From contig JACSYO010002062.1 of assembly GCA_016806645.1 (NCBI GenBank), positions 5,401,501 through 5,465,500 of the forward strand: a stretch of DNA of 64,000 nt. The letters run 5' to 3'. The notes beneath the pieces are model-generated. The model was not told the origin of the DNA and did no database searches. It saw only the letters and a list, made by a program, of their open reading frames with translations. Below are positions 48,880-60,740 of the stretch, piece after piece; positions within the stretch are counted from its first letter, which is position 1, and each line of letters starts with the position of its first letter. The stretch is from Ophiodon elongatus (taxonomy: Eukaryota; Chordata; Actinopteri; Perciformes; Hexagrammidae). The translations under genes and the position numbers were made by a program.

Positions 48880-49850
48880 TATGTTAATTACAATACACAG
48901 GTGAGACCAATTGGTGATTCTCCACCCAGCTCACAGGCAGTGTGAGAGCTTGATGTATGTCTTATAAAGACTGGAAATGGTTAATATATACATACACATG
49001 AATTTATTGTACACTGATTACAAACATATACATTTGAGTTTGGCATCACAAATATATGTCTATTATTCAAGAGATCTATTGTCATGAGGTTCTCATGCAT
49101 TAATATGATAGGAAACACAATTATTACTGCACAGAAGAAAAGAAAACGCATTGCACCTCTTAGGCCACACCATCCTGGGCCTCGGAATGGGTGCCTTGGT
49201 GCTGGAGATCTGCCTTCCATCGCCGTTACTTAGGTGGCATCATCTTTGCACACATAATTTCACCTCCTACCACACTGATTTCTGTACGAAAGCTTTCCAG
49301 TTTGAGAAACTCGGGTTGCTACCCTCCTCTCTCTCCCCAGCCACACAAAATGAGTGAGGTGATCGGCTTATACTGTGTTCTGTGTTCTGTAATTAAAAAA
49401 TAACCCAGAATACGATAATGTTTTCTCTTTAACACTGGAATTGATTTATTAGGCTCAATGTTGCAGGTTAAACTTAAATAATATAACTCATCAAAGCCGA
49501 CACTCAGTAATGATTAGCCTCACGTGATTGAATGGAAAGGACGATAAATTATGTAAAAAGTGTTTCGTCTCTTTAGATCTCTCTGACTTTAATTGTATCC
49601 ACAGCAAAAGTTATTGAGGGAATTAACAGATCATGAAAAGACAATACTTTTGAATAAATGAAGAAAGCCATTTGTGGTCCTTCTAATGTTTAAACGTAGA
49701 ATGAACATATATTTTAGCCAGATGGTGAATCAGAAAACAAATCAAACATAAAACTTGAGTTTAATCTGTGATCCGTCTTTACTCTGGTAGGAAACTCCAG
49801 CGATCAGTCCGATCAGCTGCAGCGTCCAATCAAATAACTGATTAACAATA
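48880..49850. other. Upstream flank of the zpax-like gene, no gene seen
   Basis: About 1 kb of AT-rich DNA between the zpax-like promoter and the retroelement cluster. ORFs here are short and show no family signature. Confidence 0.6.
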
Positions 49851-49869
49851 AGGGGGCGTGTCAGCTCTC

Positions 49870-50040
49870 GTGCATCCTCACTCATGGCTCCTCAGAGATC
49901 CCTCCTCGCTCCTCAATCCTCACTCCTCAGAGCAGAAATAAGAGCTTTGGGATGGCCGTCAATATGGCGGTGCGGAACAATTTCCGGTTCAAGCGAGGTT
50001 TGAGGAGCGAAGAAATAACAATTAAGAGACTTGGGATGTA
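49870..50040. repeat. GAGGAGCGA-type repeat abutting the retroviral fragment
   Basis: Contains CTCCTCGCTCCTC and its inverse GAGGAGCGA about 110 bases apart, around TGGCCGTCAATATGGCGGTG. The retroviral reading frame stops matching at about 50040, where this sequence starts. Confidence 0.45.
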
Positions 50041-52100
50041 CCCCAAGGCTTTCTGAATATCCCTGGGGACACCGGGTCCAGGTATAGCCTCTTCCTTTAA
50101 ATGAGAAGGCAAACCAAAATTGACTGTCCTTGTGCACAGGTACAGAAAAAAAAACAAAAAAAACAACGCATTGGCAAATTCGACAACAGAAAAGTGTGTT
50201 GTGTCTGGAGGGATGAGTGAAACTTGAGGTGCTCGAGGGTGCACCGAAGCATTAACTACTTGTAAATCTTGGACAAATCGCCACTCAGTTGGTTCCCCCA
50301 GATCTCGAATTTTCTTTACGGGAAAAATTGGGGTGCGCACCAGTGAACTATCACATTTGACTATTACACCAGCCTTCAATAAAGACTCAAAAACAGGTGT
50401 AATACATCAATAGCCTCTTGTTTAAAAGTGGATATTGCTTCATGCATGGCCTGCAATCAGATTTTGGGTGAACAACCAGAGGTGTTGCACCCCTCACCAG
50501 TCCTACATCATATTTGTGCGCAGACCATAGAGAGGAGGGCACCTCAGACAGCTCAGCCATGTCGACAGATGGAACATTTGAAACCATGGTGTGTATGTTT
50601 TGATCAAACATAAATTGAGTGACTCTTTACCGTTGACAGTGATGCACATCTTGTTTTGTATACGTCGCCTTTCTTACTGTACAGTTTGCCAGGATCCTCT
50701 GTGGGACTGAAGTCAGTGAGCTGAGTCCGACTGTGCCACCAGTCAGACATGTCCTTTATTAAGGAGTGAGAGCTTCTGCATGTCTCCTCTCCCTGTTGTG
50801 GAGGAGAGAGGCCTTCTGCAGGCTGGCCCTCTCTGTGCTCTGAGGACAGATTTGAAGCCGAATCCATGGTTCCAGTTATAGCAAAATGGTTTTATATAAA
50901 AAGGTAAAGTAAACATAATCACAAGTTGAATCACACCATAAAATATGCAAATATATTCCATGGAATAGCGTCCTTAATACATCCAATCCGGGCAGGCCAG
51001 TGGTAGTCTGGCCTGCCGGACAGTCCGTCCAAAAAGCTTCCTTCCTCCTCTGTCTCTTTGAAATTGTGTGCAGTTTTATTGCTCTCTGTTCCTTCAAACC
51101 CCCGTCTTGACCAAATCTTCCAGTCTTCCAATTGGTCAAGTCCTTGTTTCACAAATTCCTTACTGATGTGTGGGGTCTTGTTTCAATCTGCATCTTCCGT
51201 GCGTGGTGATTTCACATACTTGCTTCATGCCCTCTTATCTTGATCACGTTCGCTGTCTGACTTCTTAATACATTCAAATCATTCTATTTGATATAATTAC
51301 ATTGTAATACATAATAGCTATCACTCTGATAAGCTTAGTTTTCGCAAACCTTCCTCTCCATTCCTGTTCCTCGTGCCAAGGACACATGCGGGAACTCCCC
51401 CTGAAACAACTTGGATTGTGTGGGAGACAGAGAAACAGAGGCAGCAGCAGTATTTTCTGTCCAATAAATATCCATCCTAGATAACTTCTCTACCTCTCTC
51501 TCTTCTCCTCCAAACCATACTTCCTCAAATATTTCATCTCTTCCACGTGACACGTATGCTGTGCAGTGTAGTGAATCGGCCTGCATGTGACATTCTGCAT
51601 GTGGTGAATGTTGTGAGGCAAAAACATTTTTATCTTTAATAGTTGAATAGTGAATAGTGAAGCATGACTTGCAGTCATTTTCTAAAACCTTCATTTTCAT
51701 TCAAATACATCTGACATGTGAGTGTGAGAGGTTTATTGCCTTGTTCCTAATGTATGTATTGCATGTAAAAGTTTGTCATAGTAAGAATCTGAATTTAACT
51801 CACCCTCTGTGTCGAAGTGTGTGTGTCGGTTGGTCCCTCTCTGGGGTCCACCCCGCCGCCTCCTCCCCTCACTCTGACGACTGATGTTGAGCCCTCCCAT
51901 TTCTGTATTTGTTCCATGAATTTTGTGGGCAGTCGCTCCTCCAATGTCCCTCACATTGATGACACACAGAGTCTTAAAGCAGGGTGTGTGTGCGTCAAAG
52001 TCTCTGCCCCTCCATTTTCCTTTACCGCCCCTGTTTCTGTTTTTTCCTCCACCTGTCATGGCCTGATACATTGTCAGCTGGGCATTCGAGGTTGTATTGA
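50035..52100 (-). pseudogene. Endogenous retrovirus remnant (gag- and pol-like pieces)
   Basis: Old, broken provirus-like sequence read on the minus strand. Order from high to low coordinate: a basic Gly/Arg/Lys-rich segment with a zinc-knuckle-like CHQCEGHWRSDC, spacing shorter than the canonical one (about 51960-52050); a region with no clear match (51335-51900); a pol-like stretch with YKTRCASLSTVKSHSIYV and later HKYDVGLVRGATPLVVHPKS (50387-50867); then reverse-transcriptase fingers VRTPIFPVKKIRDLGEPTEW, RFVQDLQVVNASVHPRAP and FWFAFSFKGRGYTW (50040-50379). The catalytic YXDD part is absent, and frameshifts, stops and truncation show it is dead. No LTR pair was recognised. The RT resembles vertebrate gamma/epsilon-type endogenous retroviruses; the genus is not certain. 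Confidence 0.75.
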
Positions 52101-52290
52101 GATTCAAACCCATAATATGTAAAAAAATAGCATTGTCAAAATGAGTCACAGTATAGTCTGTCGAAAAAAAGTCTTCGTATAGTATTTAAAACTAGAAGAT
52201 TTCAGAGAAATTTTCACTGTGTGGCTGCGACTGCCGTAACACGTTGCTCTCTTCATGACGAAATCCCATTCAAGGGAATGGGACACTCTG

Positions 52291-53290
52291 ATTCTTCACA
52301 ACCTTTGGTCTCCCCAGAGTGGTCCAAACTGATCGTGGCACCAATTTTCAGTCCAAAGTTTTCAATCAGACCTTACAGTCCCTAGGTATTAAGCATGTTG
52401 TCTCCAGTCCATACCACCCACAGTCACAAGGTGCGCTGGAGCGATGGCATCAGACCCTCAAAGCAATGATGCGTAAATACTGCCTTAAGAATGAGAAAGG
52501 TTGGGATGATGGTCTGCCCTTCTTACTCTTTGCTGCCCGTGAAGCAAAGCAGGAGTCCCTGGGTTTTAGCCCAGCTGAACTGGTGTTTGGCCATAGTGTA
52601 CGTGGACCATTGAAAGTGCTGAAGGAACAATTATCGGCTGATGCATCACATCAAACCAATGTACTTGAGTTTGTTACACGGTTCTGGGAGCGTTTACGCC
52701 ATGCTTGTTCTCTAGCTAAGAAGTTTCTCTCATCCGCGCAGAGGAACATGAAACGGCATTATGACAAGAGAGCAGTTGAACGTACCTTTCAGCCTGGTGA
52801 TAGCGTATTAGTGCTGATGCCTACGCCTAGTCCTGCCCTCACCGGAGACGTCAAACGCGTCTATGCCATGTAAATATGCTTAAGCTGTTTCACTCCAGGG
52901 GAAGTGCCCCAGATGTCCAGGATCCAAACGAGAAGCAGCCTGAGCCTACGCCACCATGTTCCTCCATCTCTCTGGTGTCCATGTTGGCGGATGATGATGG
53001 TTTGAAGTTGCGTGGCGACCTTCAGCAATGTGGTAGGCTGCCTAACTCAGAAATCCTTGATACCCTTGATACCCACCTCTCCTATCTTCCAGATTCCCAA
53101 AAGCAGGATGTGCAGAGACTAATTCAGTCTTATCCTACTCTTTTCGGAGATGTGCCCTCATGTACCACTGTGTTGGAGCACGATGTTGACGTCGGTAATG
53201 CTTCTCCAATTAAACAACATGCGTACCGGTGTCCTATGCCAAAAAGGGAGCTGATGAAGCAAGAGATTGTCCTAAGTGCTCCTGTATTGT
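52291..53290 (+). pseudogene. Ty3/gypsy-like pol fragment with integrase upstream of reverse transcriptase (Gmr1-like order)
   Basis: The first part (52291-52850) is an integrase core: FFTTFGLPRVVQTDRGTNF and YHPQSQGALERWHQ place the last D and E of the DDE triad exactly 35 residues apart. Then come GFSPAELVFGHSVRGPLKVL and KRHYDKRAVERTFQPGDSV. A frame change occurs at about 52840, and the other frame reads RRQTRLCHVNMLKLFHSRG, i.e. the end of the integrase C-terminal region. A linker (52900-53130) follows, then LFGDVPSCTT and the RT entry motif SPIKQHAYRCPMPKRELMKQ (to about 53268), after which the match ends. RT after integrase is the reverse of ordinary Ty3/gypsy order and fits Gmr1-type elements of fish. 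The frameshift and loss of nearly all RT make it non-functional. Confidence 0.85.
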
Positions 53291-53429
53291 ATCAATCAAT
53301 CAGCGGAGCTGGATATCAACTCCCTGATCCAGTGCTTCCCTCTCTTCCCTCTCTGAGCTGCGAGCAGTCTGACTTTTGGTGGCATGGTGCCTGAGTGCAG
53401 GTTACTGGTTGTCACAATTTTGGGGGAGC

Positions 53430-53771
53430 TGTTTAGGGGATCTCTGCCGTTTCTGTTGTTTTCTCTGTTTTATGGATAGTCAGGGAGCTCAGTATTGTCT
53501 TTTGTTTTTGCTTCGACAGGCCAGTTGACCTTCTTTTCTAGTTAGTGTGGGGGTTTTGTTTATTACTTTGGCTTTAGAGACCCTGACGTCTTTGCTCCCA
53601 TTCTTGGTTGTTCTACTTTTGTTAACCAGTGAAGTTATCAATAAATGCCACTTCCTGTTCTAAGTATTTCAATTGCCTCATTCTGTCTTTTCGGTTCCAC
53701 CTTTGCCGAGGTCTCTTCATAAATGTATGTTACGCCTGTGTACCCATAGGCACACTAGACAGGCCGTAACA
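53430..53771 (+). mobile_element. Putative LTR of the Ty3/gypsy-like element
   Basis: A 342-base stretch starting TGTTTAGGGG and ending CCGTAACA, preceded by a purine-rich TTTTGGGGGAGC that fits a polypurine tract. It contains AATAAATGCC near 53641 as an internal poly(A) signal. Start TG and end CA fit LTR rules. No second LTR was found, so the exact boundaries are inferred. Confidence 0.6.
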
Positions 53772-53856
53772 TAAGTCTGTGTGTCTCTGTCTGTGTATGT
53801 ATCTGTCTCAGTATGTGTGTGTCAGGGTCTGTCTGTGTCTGTATGTGTGTGTCGAA

Positions 53857-54072
53857 CTGCAGTGATTAGCTCATCACAAACACCTGTGTGCTCCCACATC
53901 AAAGGTTTCTATGGTGATTACTTCAGAGACCAGAGTTCCATCCGCTTAACATGGAGTTAAAACCTGTCCAATTATCGCATATAACCGTAGCTCCTATTGC
54001 TTCGATAGCCGAGATTGAGAGGAAGGATGACTTGATGAACAGATAGTGTAAACTCTGGGTCTGTAGTGTAAA
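53857..54072 (+). repeat. Dispersed repeat B, copy 1
   Basis: Shares GCAGTGATTAGCTCATCACA, AACATGGAGTTAAAACCTGT, ATAACCGTAGCTCCTA and TTCGATAGCCGAGATTGAGA with the copy at 55112. The copy at 61030 has only the first half. Confidence 0.9.
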
Positions 54073-54097
54073 AAAAAGTGGCTTTTATGGCAGAATA

Positions 54098-54268
54098 GAA
54101 ATCTGGTACAGTTGTCTGTGCGAGATCTTTCTGGAGTCAGAGTTAACATGGGTCTCTATGGAGCAGAGAGGTGGATTTCCTCTCATCCTCAGACATTTCT
54201 AGCCAAATGTGTGAATCTGTTGGATTCCGTAGTCATATGTGTACGACAAGCACAAGATTTCCTACGTT
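54098..54268 (+). repeat. Dispersed repeat copy (also at 41163-41335)
   Basis: About 170 bases nearly identical to 41163-41335. Here the sequence continues with ACGTTTTGATCCACAAATGG, of which the other copy has lost eight bases before diverging. Confidence 0.9.
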
Positions 54269-54540
54269 TTGATCCACAAATGGTGTATGAAGAGTGAAAA
54301 TTGTGGAATTAGTGGCAAAATACAAATATTTTTTTCAAAAGAAACTGAAGCACCTGTTCACTCTGGTGATGACCTCACGTGCTCTGACCTGCGCAATACA
54401 CATCCATTATAAAGTCAGAAAAGGTCCCAAAATTTTCCTGAACTTCAACAAGGATGAGAGGAGAACCGTGCTAACTATCAAAATGCCCTTTTGGCCAAAT
54501 AAACTCCAGACTTTTGTCAACGTTTGAAAATAGAAATCTT

Positions 54541-54960
54541 TTTTCTACGTTAAAGTATGGCGAGTCACTGTGGTTCCAATGATGACAGTTTTTTTTTGTG
54601 CTTTTTTGCTCTCTTCACAGCAAAAACCCATTCAAGGGAATGGGACAATTTCACGCCATTTTTCGGGTTTTTCGGGGTTGAAGGTCGGGCAAATCTCTTA
54701 GAAAAGTCATTCCCCACGATTCCCGGTCAGGCCGCACGTTTTGATGTATTTTTTTTTTTTTATGTTGTTTCAACGCTGTGGGACGAGTTCCCCGCCAAAC
54801 TTCTGTACGGAAGAAGGAGAACGGGAAGAATATTATTATTACTAGAAAATGCATTTCCTGCTGAAAATGCGTTGGAAAACTGAAAGTTGAAATTTGAAGC
54901 TGAAATATTTGAAAATCTCTGAAAATAGCTGTAAATACAGAAAACAGCTGAAAATACAAA
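54541..54960 (+). repeat. Dispersed repeat A, long copy
   Basis: Contains CCCATTCAAGGGAATGGGAC (also at 52265), CAACGCTGTGGGACGAGTTC (also near 33475) and AAATGCATTTCCTGCTGAAA followed by ATGCGTTGG (also at 61182). Non-coding. The ORFs it contains are not conserved protein. Confidence 0.8.
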
Positions 54961-55024
54961 AAAGGGAAACTACCTGCTGAAAAGTGTTAAAGCCCAAAAG
55001 CATTGAACTGAACTGCTGAAAATC

Positions 55025-55335
55025 AGAGAGAGAGAGACAGACGGCCAGAGAGAGAGAGAGACTTTGACTGAATATCTCCAAGTCATTTGTTTATGTATGT
55101 GTCTGTGTCAGACTGCAGTGATTAGCTCATCACAAACACCTGGGTGCTTCTAACATCAAAAGGTTACTACCATAGTGATAACTTCAAAGAGACTCCAGTT
55201 CCATACGTTTAACATGGAGTTAAAACCTGTCGAACTATCTCATTATCTCATATAACCGTAGCTCCTACTGCTTCGATAGCCGAGATTGAGAGGATGACTT
55301 GATTAACAGAGTGCGAAAGTTGGGTCTGTAGTGTC
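55025..55335 (+). repeat. Dispersed repeat B, copy 2, with leading GA tract
   Basis: GAGAGAGAGAGA then TTTGACTGAATATCTCCAAG and the repeat B body (55112-55330). The complete order GA tract, TGACTGAATATC, body is also seen to the right of the LINE at 60931-61135. Confidence 0.9.
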
Positions 55336-55424
55336 TGTCCTGAAAATATATTGAAGCTCAAAAGCCAATAACTGCATTGCTAAAAAACCTGGTAGTTGAA
55401 TTTTAAAAGTGTCAGAATTGGAAG

Positions 55425-55506
55425 TTGGAGAGAGAGGGGGGGGAAAAGGGGGAGAGAGCGAATGAGACAGAGAGATAAAAAGGGGGAGAGAGAGAGACAG
55501 GGAGAT
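55425..55506. repeat. GA/TC-rich tract, 3' flank of the LINE
   Basis: GAGAGAGGGGGGGG, GGGGGAGAGAGCGAATGAGA and GGGGGAGAGAGAGAGACAGG on the plus strand, directly at the LINE 3' end. Confidence 0.85.
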
Positions 55507-55623
55507 TTTTATTTTTCAAAAACACTTTATTTACATACTTATCGTTTTTCCAATTTCTACAAATAAAGTGCTAATTCGTTAAAATCACAGGTTGTTTTGT
55601 TTTGTTAAAAAAAAACACATAAT

Positions 55624-58600
55624 TCATCGGATAAAAACTTGTGCAAACACCAATTCATCTTCAACAACAGAACAAACGATATCATTAAAACACCAACGTT
55701 GTTTAAAAGCGTCTAAGTCTCCAATGTGTCTATAAAAACGGAACTCCAGCCAGAGTCTGGCCCTTATGTTGCACAGCCACACTGCCTTGGCCTCCTGCCC
55801 CTCCCTGTTCTCCACTCGGGTTTTCCTGCTTAAATAAATGGCCATCTTTGCTTCTCCTGAAAGATAATTCAGGAGCTGCCACTTTTCTTTTTCTGCCTTC
55901 TTGTAGGCAGCTCCCATGATAAAAACCTTCTCAGTAAAAAAAACACATTAAAAAGACTAAAAACCAATGTTAAAAGAGAGAAGAAACCTGCAAGTCTCTT
56001 GCACTCAGTAAAAACATGGTAAACAGTCTCTCGAAGGGTACAGAGGGGGCACTGGCTCAGAACAGAGGGATTAAGAACAGAAATAAAAGCATTGGAGGCG
56101 ACAGCACCGTGTAAAATCCACCACTGGAGGTCAGCAGTCCGTTTCTTGAGGGGAGGTTTGTATAAAATCCTCCACTGTGAGCCAGGTCCGCTTTGTCCCA
56201 GTCTGTCTGACCACACAGTGGGGGGCCTGTTGCACAGCCCAGACCTGTTGATGCCCTTCACACAGTTAAAATACAGAGTCTTCTTGTCTGCTTTATGTAG
56301 TGTCAAAGCTTCTGGGCGTGTCGTAGCAAGCAGGGGGCCGGTGAGTTCCCCTAGCCCCGGGCTCAGGGAGATCTCAGGGAAAGGGTCTGCAGGGTCCGGC
56401 TCGACGTCTCCTTGGCTGTAGTTTCTGAGGAGGCTCCTCTCCTTCCCGGTCAGCCACTGCCTCCACAGCTCCAGGAGCCTCCTCGCCACCCGGACAGACT
56501 GCAGACCCAGCAGAGAGCCCAGGGCTCGTGACCTCAGCAGTGCCCCCGTCAGGCCAGGGGTGACGCTGCTGCTGATGTCCGGCTTGGCTCTGTAAACCAA
56601 TGGCTCTCTCAGCAACCAGTACAGAGAGTTAGACTGTGGGCACCTTTTATGAGTAAAAAGGGCCCAAGACTTAAAAACACCCTGATAAAACGGCAGCAGC
56701 CCACTTAACTTTAAAACACTAGAATCAATTAAAAAAAAGAGCAGTATCCAGCCCCAGGTTATTTGCACGTCTGAGGATGCAGCTGGCCACATCTCTCCAC
56801 ACTAAACCCTCCGGACTTGTCTAAAAGTGACTGTTCGGCTGGCCAGGTGGACGAGGCCCTGTCCCCCCTCCTCTCTGGCTAAAAACAGCACCCCTTGTGG
56901 CACCCAGTGTAGACCCTCCCAAAAAAAATAGGGACTTGAACCCGTCCTTCCTCCACACTAAGTTCTGGGGGAGAACTGGGAGACGTCACGCCATTCACCG
57001 ACAGCGAGGGCTTCACTTTTCTTCCAGTTCAACCTCGCTGCCGATGTCCTGCTAAAACTCTCCACAATGTTAGTTAAAAGGTCTGCATCCCTCTGGTCCT
57101 TAATAAAAACAACAATATCATTGGCATAAGCTGATAAAATCATGTTCCCACTAAAACCAGGTAAAACCAGCCCTTGCAGGCTAGAGCGTATCTTGATGAG
57201 GAGGGGTTCCAGGGAGAGTGCATAGAGCATCCCGGACAGAGCACAACCCTGCCGGACCCCTCTACACACTCTAAAAGGAGCACACAGAGTGCCGTTTATC
57301 TTCAGCACACTCTCAACCTTATTGTACAACACTTTGATCTTAGCTATGAAGCCAGCGCTGAACCCAAACTTCCCCATAACTTTCCAGAGGAAGTTGTGTT
57401 CAATGCGGTCAAAAGCCTTTTCCTGATCTAGAGAAATCAGACCAGTGTTAATACCCAAAGAGCTGGAAGCCTCCAAAACGTCACAAATGAGGTAGACATT
57501 GTCTACCATGGACCTGCCGGGCACACAGTAGGTCTGGTCCCGATGGATGACCTGCTACATAGCTTCCCTCAGCCTGGAGGCAAAGACCTTGGACAGAAGC
57601 TTGTAATCCACACACAGTAGAGACACAGGACACCAGTTTCCGATGTCCTGCAGGTTCCCCTTTTTTGGCAGCAGTGTTATTACAGCCCTCCAGCAGGACA
57701 TCGGCATGGAACCAGAGGCCAGACTTTCATTAAAAACATCATGTATGTCACCCGCAAATATGTCCCAGAAAGCTTTAAAAAAACTCAGCAGAGAGGCCAT
57801 CGATGCCGGCAGCACGCCGTCCCTGCATCCCCTGCAAGGCGGCATTCAGCTCCGGCAAGCTTATGGGCCTGTCGAGCTCCTTGTTGGTCTCCTCAGAGAC
57901 CTGAGGTAGCCCCCCACAGAACCCCTCCATCAGTGCCTCCTCCTCCCTGTACTCACTTGTATACAGGGAGGAGTAAAAGCCCACAGCTCGCATTCTTATC
58001 TGGCTTGGTTCCACAACTGGCTGTCCTGTGTCTGCCAACAGTGAGTGGATTACCCTCCTCTGCCCACGCTTCTTCTCCAGGCCGAAGAAGAAGTCAGAGG
58101 GAGTATCCATCTCCGTGATGGTCTGGAATCGAGACCTGACCAGTGCACCCTGAACTTTAACATCTAACAGGTCGGCCAGAGCCATTTTTTTTCTCTTGAG
58201 GACTTCAATATGTCCTCGATCTCCTGTGGACTCGCTTAAACTTTCTAGGTCCACTATATCAGTCTCCAGGTCCTTCATAGATCTGGTGATGTCTCGGGTG
58301 ACGTTGAAAGTGTGCTGCTGGCAAAGGAGCCTAATCTCGATCTTACCATGGTCCCACCACTGCCTAAGACTGCTAAAATCGCTCTTCCTCAGCCTAAAAA
58401 CACCCCAGAAATAAATAAGGACCTCTCTAAAATTCTTATCAAAGGTTAAGACTGAATTAAAATGCCAATACGCACTTCTGGGTAACATGTTTCTAAAAAA
58501 AACATTACATAAAAGCAAAGAATGATCAGTAAAACCGGCAGGAACAATACTGCACATTTTAAAAATATTAAAATGGTGCTTAAAAACATAAATACGATCT

Positions 58601-59292
58601 AACCTGGCTGAGGAGATCCTACCCTCTCTAAAGTGGGACCATGTGTACTGTCGGCAGTCAGCGTGCATCCTTCTCTACACATCCACCAGGCCATGAGAAT
58701 GGACCAGCTGCCTCAGAACATGCTGTGAAGCTGGATGTGGCTCTGTGTGATTACGGTCTTTGAGTTCATTTTCCGTACAGCTGAAATCCCCACCCAAGAA
58801 TAAAAAATCCTCCGAGGCACAGCCATTTAAAACATCATTAACTTTTTGTAAAAACAGGTTCCTCCCTGCACCGGTTGCCGGAGCATACACATTGATAAAA
58901 ACCATCTTAAAAAGGTCAAACCGTGCCTTAATTAAAAACAACCTCCCCTCGATGATGTGTTTGACCTCCAGTGAAACCAGGGTAAAAGACCTGGAGAAGA
59001 GGAAGCCCACTCCTGCACTGAGGTTAGTGTTGTGACTCAGGACGACTTCCCCTTCCCACTCCCTCCTCCAGTCGGCCTCGTTGGTGCTGTCGCTATGCGT
59101 TTCCTGTAGGAAGAGAACATCTATATGTTTCATTCTGTTAAATTCATAGATAGATGTTCTCTTCTTTGCATCTCTGGCTCCATTCACATTCAAACTTCCC
59201 ACTCTAAAAGTATTCATTGCGAGTAAGAGATTTAAAACCCAAATAAAAAACAATAAATTAATTAAAACACACATTGGAGCTTTCGCCATCAT
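55624..59292 (-). pseudogene. LINE ORF2 (endonuclease / reverse transcriptase), inactivated
   Basis: Endonuclease domain (59220-58560): SLNVNGARDAKKR, VLFLQETHSD, INVYAPATGAG, LGGDFSCTENELKDR and a DH pair in GFTDHSLLL. RT domain (about 57850-57000): AVITLLPKKGNLQDIGNWCP, LISLDQEKAFDRIEHNFLW, CRGVRQGCALSGMLYAL and the active-site box SAYANDIVVFI. The C-terminal part (56792-55624) has LQWWILHGAVASNAF, CPLCTLRETVYHVFTECKRL and WCFNDIVCSVVEDELVF. Damage: an in-frame TAG at 58675-58677 where intact relatives have Trp; an extra base in a T-run at 57775-57783; TAG at 57555-57557; frame breaks after about 56960; and Asn in place of the first catalytic Asp of the YADD box. Confidence 0.9.
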
Positions 59293-60740
59293 CTTTGCTC
59301 ATTGCTCTTCTTACTTTAGGCACAAGTTTCTTTAATCTATACCCCTCCTTCTCAGTGAGACTGGACTCCTCCCTCCGGCTCATGTGGTGTCTGGCTGAGG
59401 TGTGGAATAAAACCAAATCAGGAAAGAAGTCTCCGACTTTTACTTCCTTCCTGCCTTTTGTTTTTTGCAAGAAAGTTTTTATCTTTTCCGCAGTGTACAT
59501 TTTTTGTTGCTGGCTGACACTTAAAAATACAGCCGGAGCATCGCTGCTGTCTGACACCTCCCCATCACTCTCACTGTCCTCAGACTGCCTCTGCCCCCGC
59601 CCCGTCTGCTCGTCCTCCCCAACCTTGCTGGCCTTAACTTCACTGCCTGCGCTTTGGGCCTTTTTCTTCCTCTTATGGGCAGCTTTTGGCTCTCCTGCTT
59701 CCTCCTCCTCCATCTCTACTTCTTCCACCTGCTCAGCCCACGCCCCCCCCGATCATACCTTCTTCTCCTGACTCCACTCCTCCACCGACCCGCTCTTCCA
59801 CCTCTACGTCTACGGGCTTCTCACCAGCACCGTCTCCACCCGTTTCCTTCCCTTCTCCTCCATCCTCACCATTTCCCACCTTAACCAAAGCCTCCCCCTT
59901 ACTGCCCTGGTCACCATCACCATCACCATCACCCACACCACTCGCACTCACCCTGTGCGGGTCAGGCACAGTGGCAGCAATGCCGCGCCGCTGCGCCAGA
60001 ACGGGCCGCCCAGACGCCGCGTCCCCAGCCGGAGACGCAGCCGCTGCGACGGGCCGCCCAGGCAGCTCTCCCGCACCCGGCGGAGCGTCGGACGGCCCCG
60101 CCACAGCGCCGCCCACCACACCCGGGCCAGGTGGAGCCGGGTCCCCCCACCTCGGACAGGCCCTCACGGCGTGCCCCTCCTCACCGCAACCGAAACATTT
60201 CATCGCCGACGATATTGCAAAAATCACGTACTCGTAATCATCTACTTTAACATGGAAGCGGAGGTTGAGCCCCTCATTCCTGTTGTTAAGGATCATAAAC
60301 GTGTCTGCGGTGAGACACTACGTGCTTCAGCAACTGAGACTTACAACCAGACAAGATCTTTTTGATCGGGGACACAATCTTTCCGTGTCTGGAGAGCTCT
60401 CTGCTGAGGAACTCGTCAGTGATGAACGGAGGGACATTAGACAGGACGACCTTGGTTGCGTCAGCGGCAACACTTGCACAAAAATTCGTTCCCCGTGAGA
60501 CCTGCCTCGACGACACGGTTCACCTTCTCCACCTGGTCAAGGAAGATGACCACGGCGCCGTTCATGCGAGCGGCCGACTTAACGCTGCCGTGCCCGACCT
60601 TCTCCCCCACAGCCAGCCCGATGTCCTCCACGCTGCACAAGAAGCCGACGGCGATCTTGATGCCGTGCTTCCTCGTGAGGTGGGACAACGTGTCTCCATT
60701 CACCATGGCGTCTAGAGACGCCGACCGGCGAGACACCGGC
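59258..60740 (-). pseudogene. LINE ORF1 (RNA-binding protein), frameshifted
   Basis: RNA-binding, gag-like protein of the Tx1 LINE. Pieces in order: NGDTLSHLTRKHGIKIAVGF and GHGSVKSAARMNGAVVIFLD (60736-60461); VVLSNVPPFITDEFLSRELS with GKIVSPIKKILSG, an RRM-like fold (60516-60286); LRFHVKVDDYEYVIFAISSA, then the canonical CCHC knuckle CFGCGEEGHAVRAC (60296-60140); a Gly/Asp/Glu-rich low-complexity section with GDGDGDGD; and a Lys-rich C-terminus (59728-59258) with AEKIKTFLQKTKGRKEVKVG. At least three frame changes separate these pieces. Confidence 0.85.

Noticed and set aside
48695..48880. 61-residue ORF as the zpax-like N-terminus
   Set aside because: Its ATG overlaps the TATA box, so it lies upstream of transcription start; the ATG at 48728 gives a signal peptide that splices in frame.
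59686..60237. Long plus-strand Pro/Ser-rich ORFs opposite the LINE
   Set aside because: Antisense of the Gly/Glu-rich part of LINE ORF1; high GC keeps several frames open.
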